Program-made: the position numbers and the translations under genes
Notes under the pieces: model-generated
Seen by the model: only the letters and a program-made list of their open reading frames with translations
What the model was told of the DNA's origin: nothing
Databases searched by the model: none
Source of the DNA: Dolomedes plantarius
Taxonomy: Eukaryota > Arthropoda > Arachnida > Araneae > Dolomedidae
Direction of reading: 5' to 3'
DNA length: 64,000 bases
Assembly (NCBI GenBank): GCA_907164885.2
Contig: OU015500.1
Location: 48,412,646-48,476,645, forward strand
Shown: positions 25,590 to 38,128 of the stretch, piece after piece
Layout of the letters: each line of letters opens with the position of its first letter
How positions within the stretch are numbered: the first letter of the stretch is position 1

Positions 25590-25938
25590 GCTTGGGGTAG
25601 CCTAGTGGTAGCGCGTAGGGCTTCCGGCTCTGAGGTTGTTCGGATCGAATTTCGACAAGCGTCATTAAATACCTCCGTGTCTAGGCCGGATATGGTAACA
25701 TTAAATCCGTAGACCGGAGAGTCCCTCTGTGAGTTCAGAGAAGATGGAAGAGGGTGCGATTCTCCAGATGTCGCCTCTGAAGGAGCTCGGTCCAAATTAA
25801 GGTGACACCTGGCTAAATCGGACTCCGTCCCTTGTGGGACCGTTATAAACCGGAGCCGCACACTTCAGCCCACTAGCCTATATGGATCTGGTCTGGAACA
25901 CTTCCGGCCAGTGGCATTAGAAACAACAACAACAACAG
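25590..25938 (+). mobile_element. tRNA-derived SINE, (AAC)n tail
   Basis: A box GGTAGCCTAGTGGTAGCGCG near 25596. The B-box region near 25640 (TCGGATCGAATTTCGA) is slightly degenerate. The body includes TCTAGGCCGGATATGG. The 3' end GTGGCATTAGAAACAACAAC matches the tail of the next SINE. Head and body are homologous to 36697-37140 (minus) and the head to 52990-53143. Confidence 0.85.
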
Positions 25939-26293
25939 GGTGCGGTGACCCAGTTGGCAAGAGCAGCGGGCCAGTGATCTGAACGTCCCTGGTTCGATGC
26001 TCGTCTCTGCAAATCCACCGCCGTGTTCACTAATGGTGGCCGGGGCACGCAAAATAGGTCGTGGCTGCAATGTCCTCCAAGTTCTCAAATTTACCTCTGG
26101 AGGTGCGCAGTCAAATGTTCCGGTCTCGTCACTTGACTCTGATCAAAATTACGGGACCGGTCATTTAGCCAAGTCGGACTCAGACCCTTGTGGTGCTAAT
26201 TCAACACAGGAACCGCCCCTATCAGCCCAATAGCCTATTAGGACCTGGTGAATGGAACCTCCAACTAGGGGGCATTAGCAACAACAACAACAT
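25939..26293 (+). mobile_element. second tRNA-derived SINE, head-to-tail with the first
   Basis: A different tRNA-like head (GGTGCGGTGACCCAGTTGGC, B box GGTTCGATGC), but the same 3' tail: CCTAT-GGA-CTGGT, then GGGGCATTAGCAACAACAAC. The two families share a 3' tail with an AAC repeat, as expected if one partner LINE mobilises both. Confidence 0.85.
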
Positions 26294-26833
26294 ATATTTC
26301 CCTCCTGTACTATATGAGCTATAAATTACCACATTCTATCATTTTGTGTATCTATATATAGTTAGTAATCTAATTCGAATATTTCAAGAGACTTCATGAC
26401 ACAAAACTTTATTTCATTTATTCTCATGTATGACTATATGTTATCGGTTTTAATCATCGTTATTTACTGTAAAAAAAGTTATTAACATGCTCGACTAATA
26501 TCGCATCATTTACTATATGTACACAGTTTAGCATCATTTTGTTCCTCTGTGTGTGTTAACCTTACATGTGTGATTCTTAGTCTGATTAAATTGATCTATT
26601 GGTTGTCTAACTGAAAACTTTTCAGAGGGTCCAATGCAAATTTTTTTTTCTGTCATTCCCGTCCTTCATATATTTTTTTTAATTAAGATATTTGTGCTCG
26701 CAAAAAATACTTGAAAAATTTAAAATTTTATCTTAAAACTTTAAAATGAAAAATTTAAACCATGTCTTGTTCTTGATATACCTGCATATCTATCTATCTA
26801 TCTATCTATCTATATATATATATATATATATAT
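26294..26833. repeat. AT-rich stretch ending in (TATC)n(TA)n
   Basis: Unassigned sequence, then TATC units (about 26788-26811) and TA units to 26833. The TA array provides the 8-bp TSD of element A. Confidence 0.7.
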
Positions 26834-27068
26834 TAGGGTGGGTCGAAAAAAAAAATTTTTTTTTTCGGAACGCTTTAGTGCGGAAAAGTTGCCTATTGTA
26901 AAAAGAAGAAAAATGGCATAAAAAAATTAAAATCGGTTAACATCTTTCATTCGCGCATCGTACTTGAAGTTTATGAAAAATTGCAAAAATCACGATTTTT
27001 TTGCAATTTTTTCTGTTTGTTAAGGCTTTTAAAATAAACATGCTTTAGTTTTTTATGCTTGTATTATG

Positions 27069-27913
27069 GGTTAAATCAGTGCTCCGCAACCGCTGTGCCG
27101 TGGCACACTAGTGTGCCGCGAGGTGATCTTGACTTTGCCGCGGTGATTTTATCGATTATGATAATAAAAAAATTAATCACCGCATTAAATAGAAATTTTT
27201 CTAAGCAAAATATTCCTCTAACTTTTTGTTAATATGTAATTTTTCTGGGTCGAAATTATGCACAAAACAAAAACATGTTGTTAGCCATACATTGTATTTA
27301 TGCTCGAGCGTCATATTTCTGGATTTCAGTTAAGAAAGAATATCCACAAATTTCTGACAAGGCCATTGCAATTTTGCTCCCATTTTCTACGACATACTTA
27401 TGCGAACAAAGTTTTTCGACACTGGTTCTAACTGAAAATGACAAACGATCATATTTAAAGGGCCTTGACCATGAACTGTAGCTCTTTCTATTATAGAGCC
27501 AAATATAAAACGTGCAAATATAAAACGCACATTTATCAAAACAATCTCAAATATCTCATTAATAAATTAGTTATGTTTAAATTAACTTTGATTTATTAGG
27601 CTTAAATAAAGACCAAAAAACAAATTTTAATATAAAAATTTAAAGAGAAAATTTTTTTACTTGTAAACTATAATTTTATATTTTTGTTCTTGTGTTGGTG
27701 TACAGTTCAAAATGATTTATATAAAACTTAAATGATTATAATTATCTTGATACATAGAGTTTTTTAGTTGTGTCTTTTTATCTAATAAAAACATATACGT
27801 ATTTATTGTAATTCCTATATATGCAAGCTTTTTATTGTGGTGTGCCGCGGAATTATCGAAAAAAACGTTGTTGTGCCGTGGAAGATAAAAGGTTGCGGAG
27901 CTCTGGGTTAAAT
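27069..27913. mobile_element. hAT element nested in element A's left TIR
   Basis: The element is 27077-27905 (829 bp). Its ends, CAGTGCTCCGCAACC and CAGAGCTCCGCAACC (inverted), are hAT-type. The 8-bp TSD GGTTAAAT is at 27069-27076 and 27906-27913. Removing the element restores collinearity of the host TIR with the right TIR, which proves the insertion came after element A. A relic of the hAT C-terminus is inside. Confidence 0.94.
27275..27481 (+). pseudogene. hAT transposase C-terminal fragment
   Basis: 68 codons with the hAT dimerisation/insertion-domain signature: FWISVKKEYPQISDKAI, then LLPFSTTYLCEQSFSTL, with the conserved S-x-C/V-E-x-S/G-F-S pattern. From memory it resembles SCAND3/ZBED5-like transposases. 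The rest of the protein is missing, so this is an internally deleted, non-autonomous copy. Confidence 0.82.
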
Positions 27914-28117
27914 AACCTAAATAAATTACATTCCGATCAATAATCTATTTTTTCCGTTCGCGCTACGTCTTTGAAAAAACAGAAATTTATCAATATTTTG
28001 CAATTTTCACTGTGCTACTCTTCGTTCGTTTTGCTAGAACAAAACGCACCAGAACTCACTTGAAATAGGTTGAACTGGTTTAAACTCAATTGAAATCAAT
28101 TCACACCTACTGAGGAA

Positions 28118-29441
28118 AGTTGGGGTCTTTTCTTTGACGGACAAAAAGATGATACTTTGTGCGTTGAAAATATAATGCCAAGTAATTTCGCAGGATTGGG
28201 AAAGAAGAACACTATTCTCTTATTCAGGAACCTGGATCAACTTATATTCAACTTGTATCTCCTTCCTCGAGTCTATCAAATGATATAACTCATAGCATTA
28301 TTTTTCGTTTGTCTGAACTATCAATATCACTAGAAAAACTACAAATAGTAGGGTGTAATGGCAATGTAACCAACTCTGGATGGAAGAACGGTGTCATCCA
28401 ACGACTAGAAAATCATGTATGACGCCCGTTACAGCGGTGCATATGCCTCCTGCATTTTAATGAACTTTCTTTTCGCCACATTTTCCAACATATTGACGGT
28501 CAAACTGCGGGAACTAATTCTTTTAGTGGGTCGATCGGGCAGCAGCTCACTTGCTGTGAAACACTCCTTGTGGTTCATTATGAAACCATAGATTGTTCGA
28601 TTCCTAACATAGACAGGAATTTTCAGCAAAGACCAACAGTATTTGTTTCACATTTCAAATGCATTCACCTTGGGACAATGTCCAGAAGACTTGGAAAATA
28701 GGGACCCTGTCCTTTGTCCCATACCAGATGGCTAACTACGGCCAACCGAGTCCTTAGGTTTTATATAAGTTCATCAGATCCATCCGGAAACTTAAAAGAA
28801 ATAGTTGGCTTCATCTTGAAATCATATATGGCTATGTGGTTTACCATAAAAAAGAACAAATATTTTACTGACGGACGAAAACATGTTATTAAAGCAATCC
28901 AAACATCACGGATTTTATCCGACGAATTACTTCAAGTTGTCGATTCAGTAATTCAACGACATGCATTCTTTGCGCACCCAGATAATGTTCTGTTGGCAAT
29001 GCTTGCTGAGGAAACATATTCTGAATATGTTGAAGAGAACATATTCGGGAGATTGGTTACAGAAGGATCTTAAAAGCAATACAAACAGTCCCAAATAAGA
29101 AGACTGATAGAAATTTCGTACCACCAAAGATAAACTTTCAAGCTTCCGATTACATTGAAATTATTAATTGGAATTCTTGTGTGGTGTATCCTCCCCCAGT
29201 GGTACGGAACCTAAGTGAAGATGATATTAAATCATTCATCAAATCTGATACTATGCCAATGAGAGAAATACTAAAGTTCCCCGGTCACACCCAGGCTGTG
29301 GAGAGGTGCTTCAAAATTGTGACAAAGGCCTCGAATAAAGTATGTGGACATGAAGCTAGAGATGGCTATATCCCAACAACATTGGAGTCGAGATCTGTTA
29401 TGCATCACTTCTCCAAAAAATCAGACGTTAAATGTGTATAG
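28118..29441 (+). pseudogene. decayed transposase of element A
   Basis: Read across frames, the interior shows the same ordered motifs as element B. These are FFDGQKDD near 28131, KKNTILL/KEEHYSLIQEPGS near 28200, a WKNGVIQRLE block near 28385, HFNELSFRHIFQHIDG near 28460, TRWLTTANRVLRFYIS near 28718, QRHAFFAHPDNVLLAML near 28950, and HTQAVERC with KVCGHEARDGYI near 29290-29370. Intact stretches are 28714-29073 and 29181-29441; at least three frame changes separate the rest. The N-terminal ~180 residues seen in element B are absent. The second acidic site reads N instead of D (VGCNGN versus IGYDGT). The protein is inactive. Confidence 0.75.
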
Positions 29442-29993
29442 ATATAAAAAAGAAAAAGTTAAAAACAGAGTAAGCCAAATAACCCTACTCTACGGAAAAT
29501 CTTTGTAAATAGATGTAAATATAATGCAAACACCACACCCAACAATTGGATGGTTGGTTGGGTAGGTTTTGGGTGGAACTCAACGTGCAACCATCTCCGC
29601 GTGGTGAGTTCTGGGTCGTTTTGTTCTAGCAAATCGAGCGAAGAGTTGCATAGCGAAAATTGCGAAAAATTGCTAAATTTCTGTTTTTTCAAAGACGTTG
29701 CGTGAACAAAAAAAATTAGATTTATGATTAGAATTTAATTTATTTGGGTCATTTAAACCATACAACAAGCATAAAAAGCTAAAGCATGTTTATTTTCAAA
29801 GTTTTAACTAACAGAAAAAAATTGCAAAAATATCGTGATTTTTGCAGTTTTTCATAAACTTCCAAGTACGATGCGCGAATGGAAGATAATAACCGATTTT
29901 AATTTTTTATGCCGTTTTTCTTCTTATTACAATAGGCAACTTTTCCGCACTAAAGCGTTTCGAAAAAAAAATTTACTTTTTCGACCCACCCTA

Positions 29994-30444
<451 letters not shown>

Positions 30445-30518
<74 letters not shown>
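30445..30518. repeat. (TA)n array
   Basis: TA dinucleotides interrupted by ATACATACA. Confidence 0.93.
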
Positions 30519-30526
<8 letters not shown>

Positions 30527-30829
30527 TTTATTAAAGTTCTATATATAAAATTATTCATCACATCCTTTGATTTGTTTGCCTTTTAAAAATGAGTTGCCCT
30601 TTTTTCTTCCTCTTCAAACACTCTTAATTTTTGTTCAGAAATTCGTGATGGACGATACTTCTTCCCTTTGTCGAATTTGTATCTGCACTTTGTCAGTCTT
30701 TAATAAAAATTAAGAAAATTTTCTGTTTTAATTATTTTCCCTTCAGCGTATTTATCGCGTATGCCCTGTTGAAAAGTCCACAACAAGGGCCAAACCTAAG
30801 CTGCCCAGCCGAAAGCTGCTGGGTGCCCT

Positions 30830-31030
30830 GAAGATGTATACATTTGCATTAGTAATACCTCATTGAGGACTGATCCATACATCGTTTGAGAAACATTTTA
30901 GTTCAGAGAACTTAAATTTCATTGATTCCCGGAAGATGTATACATTTGCATTAGTGATACCTCCTTGAGGACTGATCCATACATCGTTTGAGAAACATTT
31001 TAGTTCAGAGAACTTAAATTTCATTGATTG
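30830..31030. repeat. 102-bp tandem duplication
   Basis: GAAGATGTATACATTTGCAT through CTTAAATTTCATTGATT occurs at 30830 and 30932 with two or three differences. It explains the internal repeat in the minus-strand ORF across 30860-31201. Confidence 0.92.
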
Positions 31031-31539
31031 TTTCATTGCCTTGCACATTACTCGTCCAGTTAACACTAGCATATGCATAGCAAGACTTGGTTTACAGGTT
31101 GTAAAAACACGGGATGCCACTCCGCAATATCTGTTCCGGAAGTTCAGTTCCTTTTCAGAATGGTTGGGGGACACCACATTAATGTAACTGAATGGAGACA
31201 ACTCACTCAGGGAATTTCTCAGGTTAGAACTAAAGCCTAGAAATGCTAAAGCCTAGAAATCTTTGTAGGGACTTCCTAAACTCTGGAGACAAGACCGTTA
31301 TCCTCACAGATATTTGAATTGCAATATGTCACTGTAGATTTTAAGTAAAACAAACACCAATTGAGATCTCAGAGACTAATGACAACCCTACTATAGTATA
31401 AAGAAGGATTTAGGCTATAAGATAGAATTGTGATACAGTTGTTCCCAACATGCTAATACCCGTGAACATAACAGAAATCAAGAGAAGTAAATTCTAGACA
31501 TTATCCCTATGAAAATTAATCTTATAGCCAGATCAGTTC

Positions 31540-32040
31540 ATTAGTCGGTTGAACGCGGCGGGATATGGCGAATATCAGTTGAATAATCCCTTTCATAGAA
31601 TAAAGGTCACAACTATGAAGTTTTGAGGAAGCATTGTCGTGGTACGGGGTTCTTTTTCATGGTTTGGCTCTGACCATTTCTTGTTATCGACAAAGTAATA
31701 AAGGCTGAGTAGTAACTGGACAGCTTAGACAATTATGAACTACCACCATTTTGGTAGAGCCTAGCGGATTTCGTCAACGAGATAGTGTACCTTGCCATAA
31801 AACTCGGGTTGTTTCAGAAGGATTTTTAAGATATGGGTTTGGAACATTGGACTGACGTGGTCCGGAACCCCGGCTGGGCGCTTTTAAGATTTTTTGGGAT
31901 GAACTGGAGCGTGGAGTAACGTACGTGTCACGACCGTCCACAGGAAAGAAATGAAATTGTGATTTGTATAAAGTTTAAGAAGAAGTTTTATAAAAATTTT
32001 CGGGAGAGTTTGCCACGGAGAGTCGTCAAAGAAGCAACAG
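31540..32040 (+). pseudogene. Tc1-like transposase relic
   Basis: Multi-frame remnants recall the C-terminal half of a Tc1 transposase. They are a GSFSWFG-like strand near 31650, LDNYELPPFW near 31715, a degraded Q-D-x-CHK site near 31785, a D-W-x3-P block running into FWDELERGV near 31855-31915, and a (S/P)RRV C-terminal motif near 32015. Stops and frameshifts interrupt every segment and no TIRs were found. The glycine- and proline-rich order is what supports the call. Very old copy. Confidence 0.5.
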
Positions 32041-33420
32041 GCATTGAAAAGGCAGTAAATCATATTATTGACTTAAAAACCACCTGTCAGAAAAGTAATA
32101 TTAGAGCAGTGTATGAATAATTTTTTACGATTTTAACAAGTACATTAACAATATCACAACACTAATGTAATTACAATCTTTTAAAGTCAGTTACCCTGAA
32201 AACAGAATGAGAGATAAATTAACTGAAGAATCAAAAACTTTTCAACAAAGAAAGTGTTAACTGAATAAATTTTTATTTTTAAAATTGTTTATTACTTAAC
32301 TTTTTTATTCCGGTTTCTCTTGTCAATAAAGTACGCAACTTTATGAGAAATGCGGGAAGTTTTTAAAGATAAATAGTTCCTTGATACGGCTAATATCAGA
32401 CGTTAGAATTCAAAGTACAAATGATAAACGATATATTTGAACTTGCAGTCATCTGAGGCTGACAGCGTTAGAATTAATGTTTAAAACTCTACCGCTCACA
32501 ATTTGAGGTATGGTCCATCTTACGAATACAGAAAAGAGCTTCATTTTTATAAGATTGTTTTATTAACTATGTAATGGCATTAAAGTGGTAGTAACAATCA
32601 TCTGCCAGGACCTAGAATTGAAACTGTGTCTACTTTACCCGGGGGTATTATTCTACTACGTGAACTATATCAAAGATGTAAGCAATTCTGCCTTTTCGAA
32701 TTCTATTCCTCTACCCCTCTCTTCTTTAACCAAATATGACATCTGACATTGGCCTTGAACTCATATTTTCCCCACTTATTTATTTATTTAAATTGCCGAT
32801 GATGAATATTTTTATAGTCTTTTTGGTAGTCCATGACCTTTATTAACGGCCAATCACCACAGAATATTTTTTATATATTTAAAAATACTTTATTAAATCA
32901 GGAATTGAACCAGAGGTTCCTAAACTTGAAACCAGTGTCGTATTTCTCGTCCAAAGTTATCTTATAGGGCGTGAATTAGTTGGGTAGTACATTAATTTAT
33001 TTATAAAGGGGTAGTTGGGAGCGTTGTGTTTTAAAATTATTTTGTTAATAACCCGTAGTTCAGGACGTAATTAGCAATTGACGAACAAGTGAACTAAAAT
33101 ATTGAAGAACAAATAAAACAGAGTTGATTTAAATTTAACTTAAACTTAAATTTATTTACAAATTATTATACATTGTTTGTACATATTATTTTAATCATAC
33201 CTTTTATAGGCACACTTATCCATATACCAAAATCAGTTTATCATTATATCCAATATTAACATTCAAAATTTACTTGACGAGGCAAATAGGGAGCGCACGA
33301 CAAATAACCAAAAGTCAAAATACTTATTCAACTCTAACTCTTATATAAATTACTCCTACTCTGACCGTAAACAACCTTATTAAGAAAAAAACCAAAACAA
33401 AAAGGGGACTGATCTAAACA
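32041..33420. other. unassigned AT-rich sequence
   Basis: No gene recognised. Confidence 0.4.
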
Positions 33421-34260
33421 ATAAATTGTGCCACTCACTCGGTTCCGTTGATATTTAGCAGATTGTTGACTCCGCTGACTCGTCTAACTGGGGTCCGTTG
33501 GATCCTTCCGTACATAGGCAAGGCACACACACCTCTTGATTCTACGTCTCTGATAATTCTTGTGACCGCTACACCACTCGCTCCACTATTATTTTATATG
33601 CAGGGGAATTTCTATTTTATCAGTAAATATCTGTGGGGAACTCCAAGTTCGACTCAACGCAGTAATAACACAAGGAGAACCGCAGCTCTACACTAATACG
33701 CAAAATCTCAGGAAATAAACTGGGAACCAAAGCTCGACCCGACACGCCAGAAGTCTGAGTCTGAGACTCGAGAGAGAGATCTCAGAGCCCTCTTTTTTTT
33801 TAAACTCCCAAATTTATACATTTCAAACTCCTTTCTTCTTTCGTGTCTCCTCCTCCTCAAAATTTCTCATCCATTCAAGATTCAGCAAAAAACTCATTCG
33901 CTTGCTCACTTCAAACTTTATTTTATTCGTATCCCCTGCTAACCAGCACACGCCCCCACGGGAAACACGCTTGCATAAACCTCCCACGACGCCCTTGGTT
34001 CTTACATGCCGCCGTTGTAAATTCGAAAACACAGTCCATTGTCGTGTAGTGTCAAATCCTGGCGCCATCTTCTCTTAATCTTGTCTGGCGATCAACCTCC
34101 CAAGTTGACCACCGCCGCAGGACTATTCACTACCTTACGTCACACAGGACCGCTCCGCTCTGTAATTATCGTCCCGCTCAGCCGGCGTTCCCAATTTTAT
34201 CAAATCAATGTAATGATGAAAGCCTTCGATCGAATTCACCTCTTAATATTTCTATGAAAT
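33421..34260. other. GC-richer island of unknown nature
   Basis: Clearly richer in C than the surroundings, with CTC/CCT runs, GGCGCCATC near 34061 and several 60-80-codon ORFs on both strands (33448-33696 +, 33823-34068 -, 33843-34049 +). None has a recognisable domain. The composition suggests a fragment of an inserted element, perhaps an LTR or untranslated region. No boundaries were found. Confidence 0.35.
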
Positions 34261-34493
34261 TTTCATTTATTCGAAGGCGCTTCATTACAACCAGCATTTT
34301 TAAGTAAATTATCATAAAGATTTGAGAAACTCTCTTATTTCTCGAGTTCCCTTCCTCTCATGGTACTGAGGTATGTACATTGACATATGGAGCTATAAAG
34401 AGTCTAAAATAAACCTCACTATCAATTCCAAAACTCATAGTTTTCCCGCTGTTCGAAATTTTTCATCATATAAAATCTGTGTTTGCTGTGCAG

Positions 34494-34850
34494 AGGGTGT
34501 TAAGTCCAAAATGGGCTAAAATGAGTTATCAAACCAAGTATGTTTGAAAAATCAAGGGCTACTGCAAGGTACCGAAAGCTAAGCTCAATTCCACTCCTAA
34601 ATGATTTTATTTATCAAGGAATATTTGGGATATATGAAACAAAACACAAACATTTTAGAGTTAAAGGGGTTATGTCCCAATCAAGGACTTAACACTCTTT
34701 ACTCAAAAAAATAAAAATAAATAAAATTAGAAAAATTTACTTTAAAAAAATTAAAAATTAAACTTAAAAATCTGATTTTACAAAAGTCGTTTTATTTCAA
34801 TCCCGATTTTTTCAAAACTACGATTTTGGACTTAAGACTCTTTACACTGA
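34494..34850 (+). mobile_element. ~360-bp dispersed repeat with short inverted ends, copy 2
   Basis: Starts AGGGTGTTAAGTCCAAAATG and ends ATTTTGGACTTAAGACTCTT; reverse complement of 2925-3290. The internal GGACTTAACACTCTTTACTC is conserved. Confidence 0.68.
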
Positions 34851-34899
34851 AAACACAGATATATGATGAAAATTTTCAAACAGAGGGAAAACTATATAT

Positions 34900-34970
34900 T
34901 ATAATCTTATATTATAATATTATAATCTTATATTATAATATTATAATATTATATTATAATATTTCATATA
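34900..34970. repeat. low-complexity TATTATAATAT repeats
   Basis: Short tandem ATATTATAAT-C units. Confidence 0.8.
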
Positions 34971-36690
34971 CAGTCCACAAGTTTAGAAAATTAATTATTA
35001 ATATAGAAACAAGAATAAACAATTTGAAGAATTAAAAACATTTCAATTAATTACTAGAAAGTGTTAACTGTATAACTTTTTAATTTTAAAACTGTTCATT
35101 ATTTAACTAAAGTTTTTTTCAAAAGATGTGCGAGTTAATAGATAACTGTCACGTAATATCTTTATGTCGGTTTCATTGATTCTTATTAGTCTTTTTGGAA
35201 ACTCTTTCAGCAGCACATAGCTAAAAATCAAGCCTATGATAAGCAACAGCATCTGTTCAATACTAACTTTTTGTGTGTGTGCGAATATCGAATGAAAAGA
35301 TATCATTTACTGATCACAATAATAATAGTAATTATAATGATATCCAAAGGTTGTCATATTTGGGAATAAATCACCCTGTACAGTGCTAGGAGAGAGAGCA
35401 ATTGCTAATCAGTACTACAACCACCTTTTTGAATATTTCTGAGTTTATTCATCATGAAGTTTAGGCGAAAGATAGGTTCATACAAATTCCACTGTTGCCA
35501 TTTTTGGCCGAAAGAGACATATTATACGGATAAAAGTCCTTGTGAAGTGAATAAAAATGGCGCATTTCTGAAAATCATCCAATAATATCATCAAAACACT
35601 TTTTGTTGCACTGAGACAAGTTACCTTTCAAAATAATAATCAGGTTAACCTTCTGTTTGTACCAATATTGAAATCTTAAAGGTGTTACCTTGAAATGTTT
35701 TGAAACAGATGACTGGTGGGGAACTCAAAGGGTTACGGTCGTCTGCTAAACTACAATCTTCAACAACCATAAAAAAATAAAATCAAGGGAACTTCTAACT
35801 TTTTAATAATTCATATCATTTTTCAACCAAATAAAATGGATTTAATGATAAATGATTGTCAATTAATTATTACAAATTACTAGAAACTTTTCCACCATTT
35901 ATCAAATCCATAGCCCGTTTGAAAGCAATTTTAATTTCATAAATGTAGCTTAAATTCCTAATTTCCAAATTTCTAACAATAACTTAGTGCAAGTACATTT
36001 ATCACAGCCTGAAACTGTTATAAAATAAAACTTTAATTAAACGTAACGCATTGCCATTATGAATGCGGATTTTCAGATCTGGCACTTTAAAAGCATTAAT
36101 CATCCTCGGTTTAAATAAACTCATCAAGTTCCTAGTTACTAATCACGCCTCCCCCACTGACAACAATTCCGCGAAATTATTACAGCTTTATCTGAATGCA
36201 AAGCCTCTATCTCCGAAAGTCTGACATTTTGACATGACTTTTGCGGCGTAAGAGTTCTGCAAAACTCTTTTCCATTTACCATCTGGATTTAAATAAAGTC
36301 GGTTTCCATACTTTTAAGACTTTTAATTCTCCTGCATTATTTATGAGTGTTTTCTTTACATTTGACATCTAATTTTTTTATTTCTGGAAATTTTTAGTTA
36401 ACGTAGTAGAATTTTTTTTTTTGCAGTTTTATACGAAGTTTAGGCTTATTCCTAGGATACGAATCCCTTTGTTTGGAATTTTTTTTCCCAATTTGAATAT
36501 TTTGCCAATTTGCAGATAAACTAACCAATTATTGTTATCTCGATAAGTTTTTAATTTTGTGAATCGGAAAATAGTCTTCATTGGTTCTTTTAACTAGAAA
36601 CTTTAAATTTCTTGTTTATTATTAACTGCCTCAGTCAAAAATTCGAAAGTTTTATTTCTTTTTACACATTATTATCAATTTTTGACGAGT
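34971..36690. other. unassigned AT-rich sequence
   Basis: No gene recognised. Confidence 0.4.
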
Positions 36691-36696
36691 TCCATA

Positions 36697-37140
36697 ACAT
36701 CCTCGACGTTGTTGATGTTGATGTTGTTGTTGATGTTGTTGATGTTGATGTTGTTGTTATTGCTGTTGCTGTTGTTGTTGTTGTTGTTGTTGCTTTAGCA
36801 TATGCCCCTTGGTCGCAATGTAATCAAGACCAGGTCCATATAGACTTGCGGGCTGGGGGATTCGACTCCGATTTTATAATAGCATCACAAGGGTCGGAGA
36901 CGACTTACCAGGTGCCACCTCAGTTTTGACTGAGCACCCCCCCCCCCTCCGAGGGTGATATTTGGGGGATCATACCTTTCCCACCCACTCACCTCAAAGA
37001 AGGATTTTCTGGTATACGGAATTCACGTGTCCATATCCGGCTTAGGCGCAAAGGTTTTTAATGGCGCTTGTCGGGATTCAATCCGAGCACCTTCAGTACC
37101 GAAAGCCAACACGCTACAACTAGACAACCTCTGGCTCGCT
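36697..37140 (-). mobile_element. tRNA-derived SINE, minus strand
   Basis: On the minus strand the head (GAGGTTGTCTAGTTGTAGCG, then B box TCGGATTGAATCCCGA near 37075) leads into GCCTAAGCCGGATATGGACA and ends in a degenerate (AAC)n tail, seen as GTT repeats at 36707-36792. Same family as 25590-25938. Confidence 0.82.
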
Positions 37141-37439
37141 AGACTCTGTTTCCTCCACTAGTAACTAACCAGATGTGGAATTTTAGAGTCAAAGTTTTCT
37201 CAAACTGACTATATCGCAGCCCCTCAAGAAAAGTGGTACAACTCAAAAATACAGCATTTGAGAAAAATCAATTTAAAAATTACTATAAAATTTGAACTTG
37301 CCTACAAAAAACTACACAACTGCCCTCACAACTGCCTACACAACTAGACAAATTGCGAGATAGAGATGTGTCGATTTTCGTGCACGATGGAGCACTTCGT
37401 ACATATTTTTCAATGACATAACTACAAAATTGCCATTTT

Positions 37440-37778
37440 TTGACAGTCACTTTTCTTGCCCTTGATTATGTGAGCAACTATGGTGTTTGCGTTGCCAGTT
37501 TTCCGGATTTACTGCTAAGCAAGATGGAAGCTCCCAAGCAAGAAAGTTCAGATATTTTGGAGCTAGCGGAGACAAATTATCAACCCGTACAGAAAACTTA
37601 TAACGGAAGTTTGGTGTTATTACAGACTGGCGATAAAGGATATTCCCTGGAAAGTATTTTGGCGAAAGTGGAAAATAAAAAAATTCCGGACAATCAGCAA
37701 GTGACGACTGGGGGTCTCTTAATCTTTCAGCGGAAGTTGAAAAATAACTGTGGTTTAAACGGAGTCAGTAAACTATAA
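37440..37778 (+). CDS. unrecognised ORF, possible host exon or TE remnant
   Basis: 112 codons. An internal ATG near 37524 would give a protein starting MEAPKQESSDILELAETNY, with balanced amino-acid composition (not low-complexity). I recognise no domain. No TIR or LTR adjoins it. Candidate splice signals exist but are not decisive. It may be a host exon, a relic of a TE gene or chance. It is the least TE-like coding stretch in the window. Confidence 0.3.
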   Translation: MTVTFLALDYVSNYGVCVASFPDLLLSKMEAPKQESSDILELAETNYQPVQKTYNGSLVLLQTGDKGYSLESILAKVENKKIPDNQQVTTGGLLIFQRKLKNNCGLNGVSKL

Positions 37779-38090
37779 AGGTACAAAGAGTAATAAACCT
37801 TATTCACAGTAATGAATGCATTTTTTATAAGAATTTGAAAAAATCGATGAACTCTCACAATACTTTCAAAGTCAGTTCCAAAACACTGATTAAAAAGCAC
37901 TAGCAGCGTTAGGATGCAGTTTTCAAACCTGCTATTTCTACAAAATGTAAAAAGGTAGCTACCATATCCAAAAAATAAGTAGTAAATGAACAAAAGGAAA
38001 TACAAAGCATATTAAAGCTGTTTTGAAGTGCCCAAGAGATGCCCTTTTCGTAGAAGAAACAGCATGCAACAATTGTAGGTTATTATTAGC

Positions 38091-38094
<4 letters not shown>

Positions 38095-38125
<31 letters not shown>
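38095..38125. repeat. (TA)n array at Tc1 5' end
   Basis: About 15 TA units ending at the Tc1 TIR. Confidence 0.9.

Positions 38126-38128
<3 letters not shown>

Larger units (their letters stand above)
26834..29993 (+). mobile_element. element A: TAGGGTGG transposon, 3.16 kb, 8-bp TSD
   Basis: Starts TAGGGTGGGTCGAAAAA and ends in its reverse complement (TTTTTCGACCCACCCTA). The TIRs are about 388 bp: left 26834-28058 once the nested hAT is removed, right 29605-29993. Both sides carry ATATATAT (26826-26833, 29994-30001), a duplication that is only suggestive because the target is a TA array. A decayed transposase reading lies inside on the plus strand. It belongs to the same family as element B at 47008-49804. 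Confidence 0.88.

Noticed and set aside
30860..31201. 113-codon minus-strand protein with internal repeat
   Set aside because: The peptide repeat is produced by a 102-bp DNA duplication and no family is recognised.
33823..34068. 81-codon minus-strand ORF as a gene
   Set aside because: No recognisable domain and overlapped by a plus-strand ORF of similar length; kept only as part of an unexplained island.
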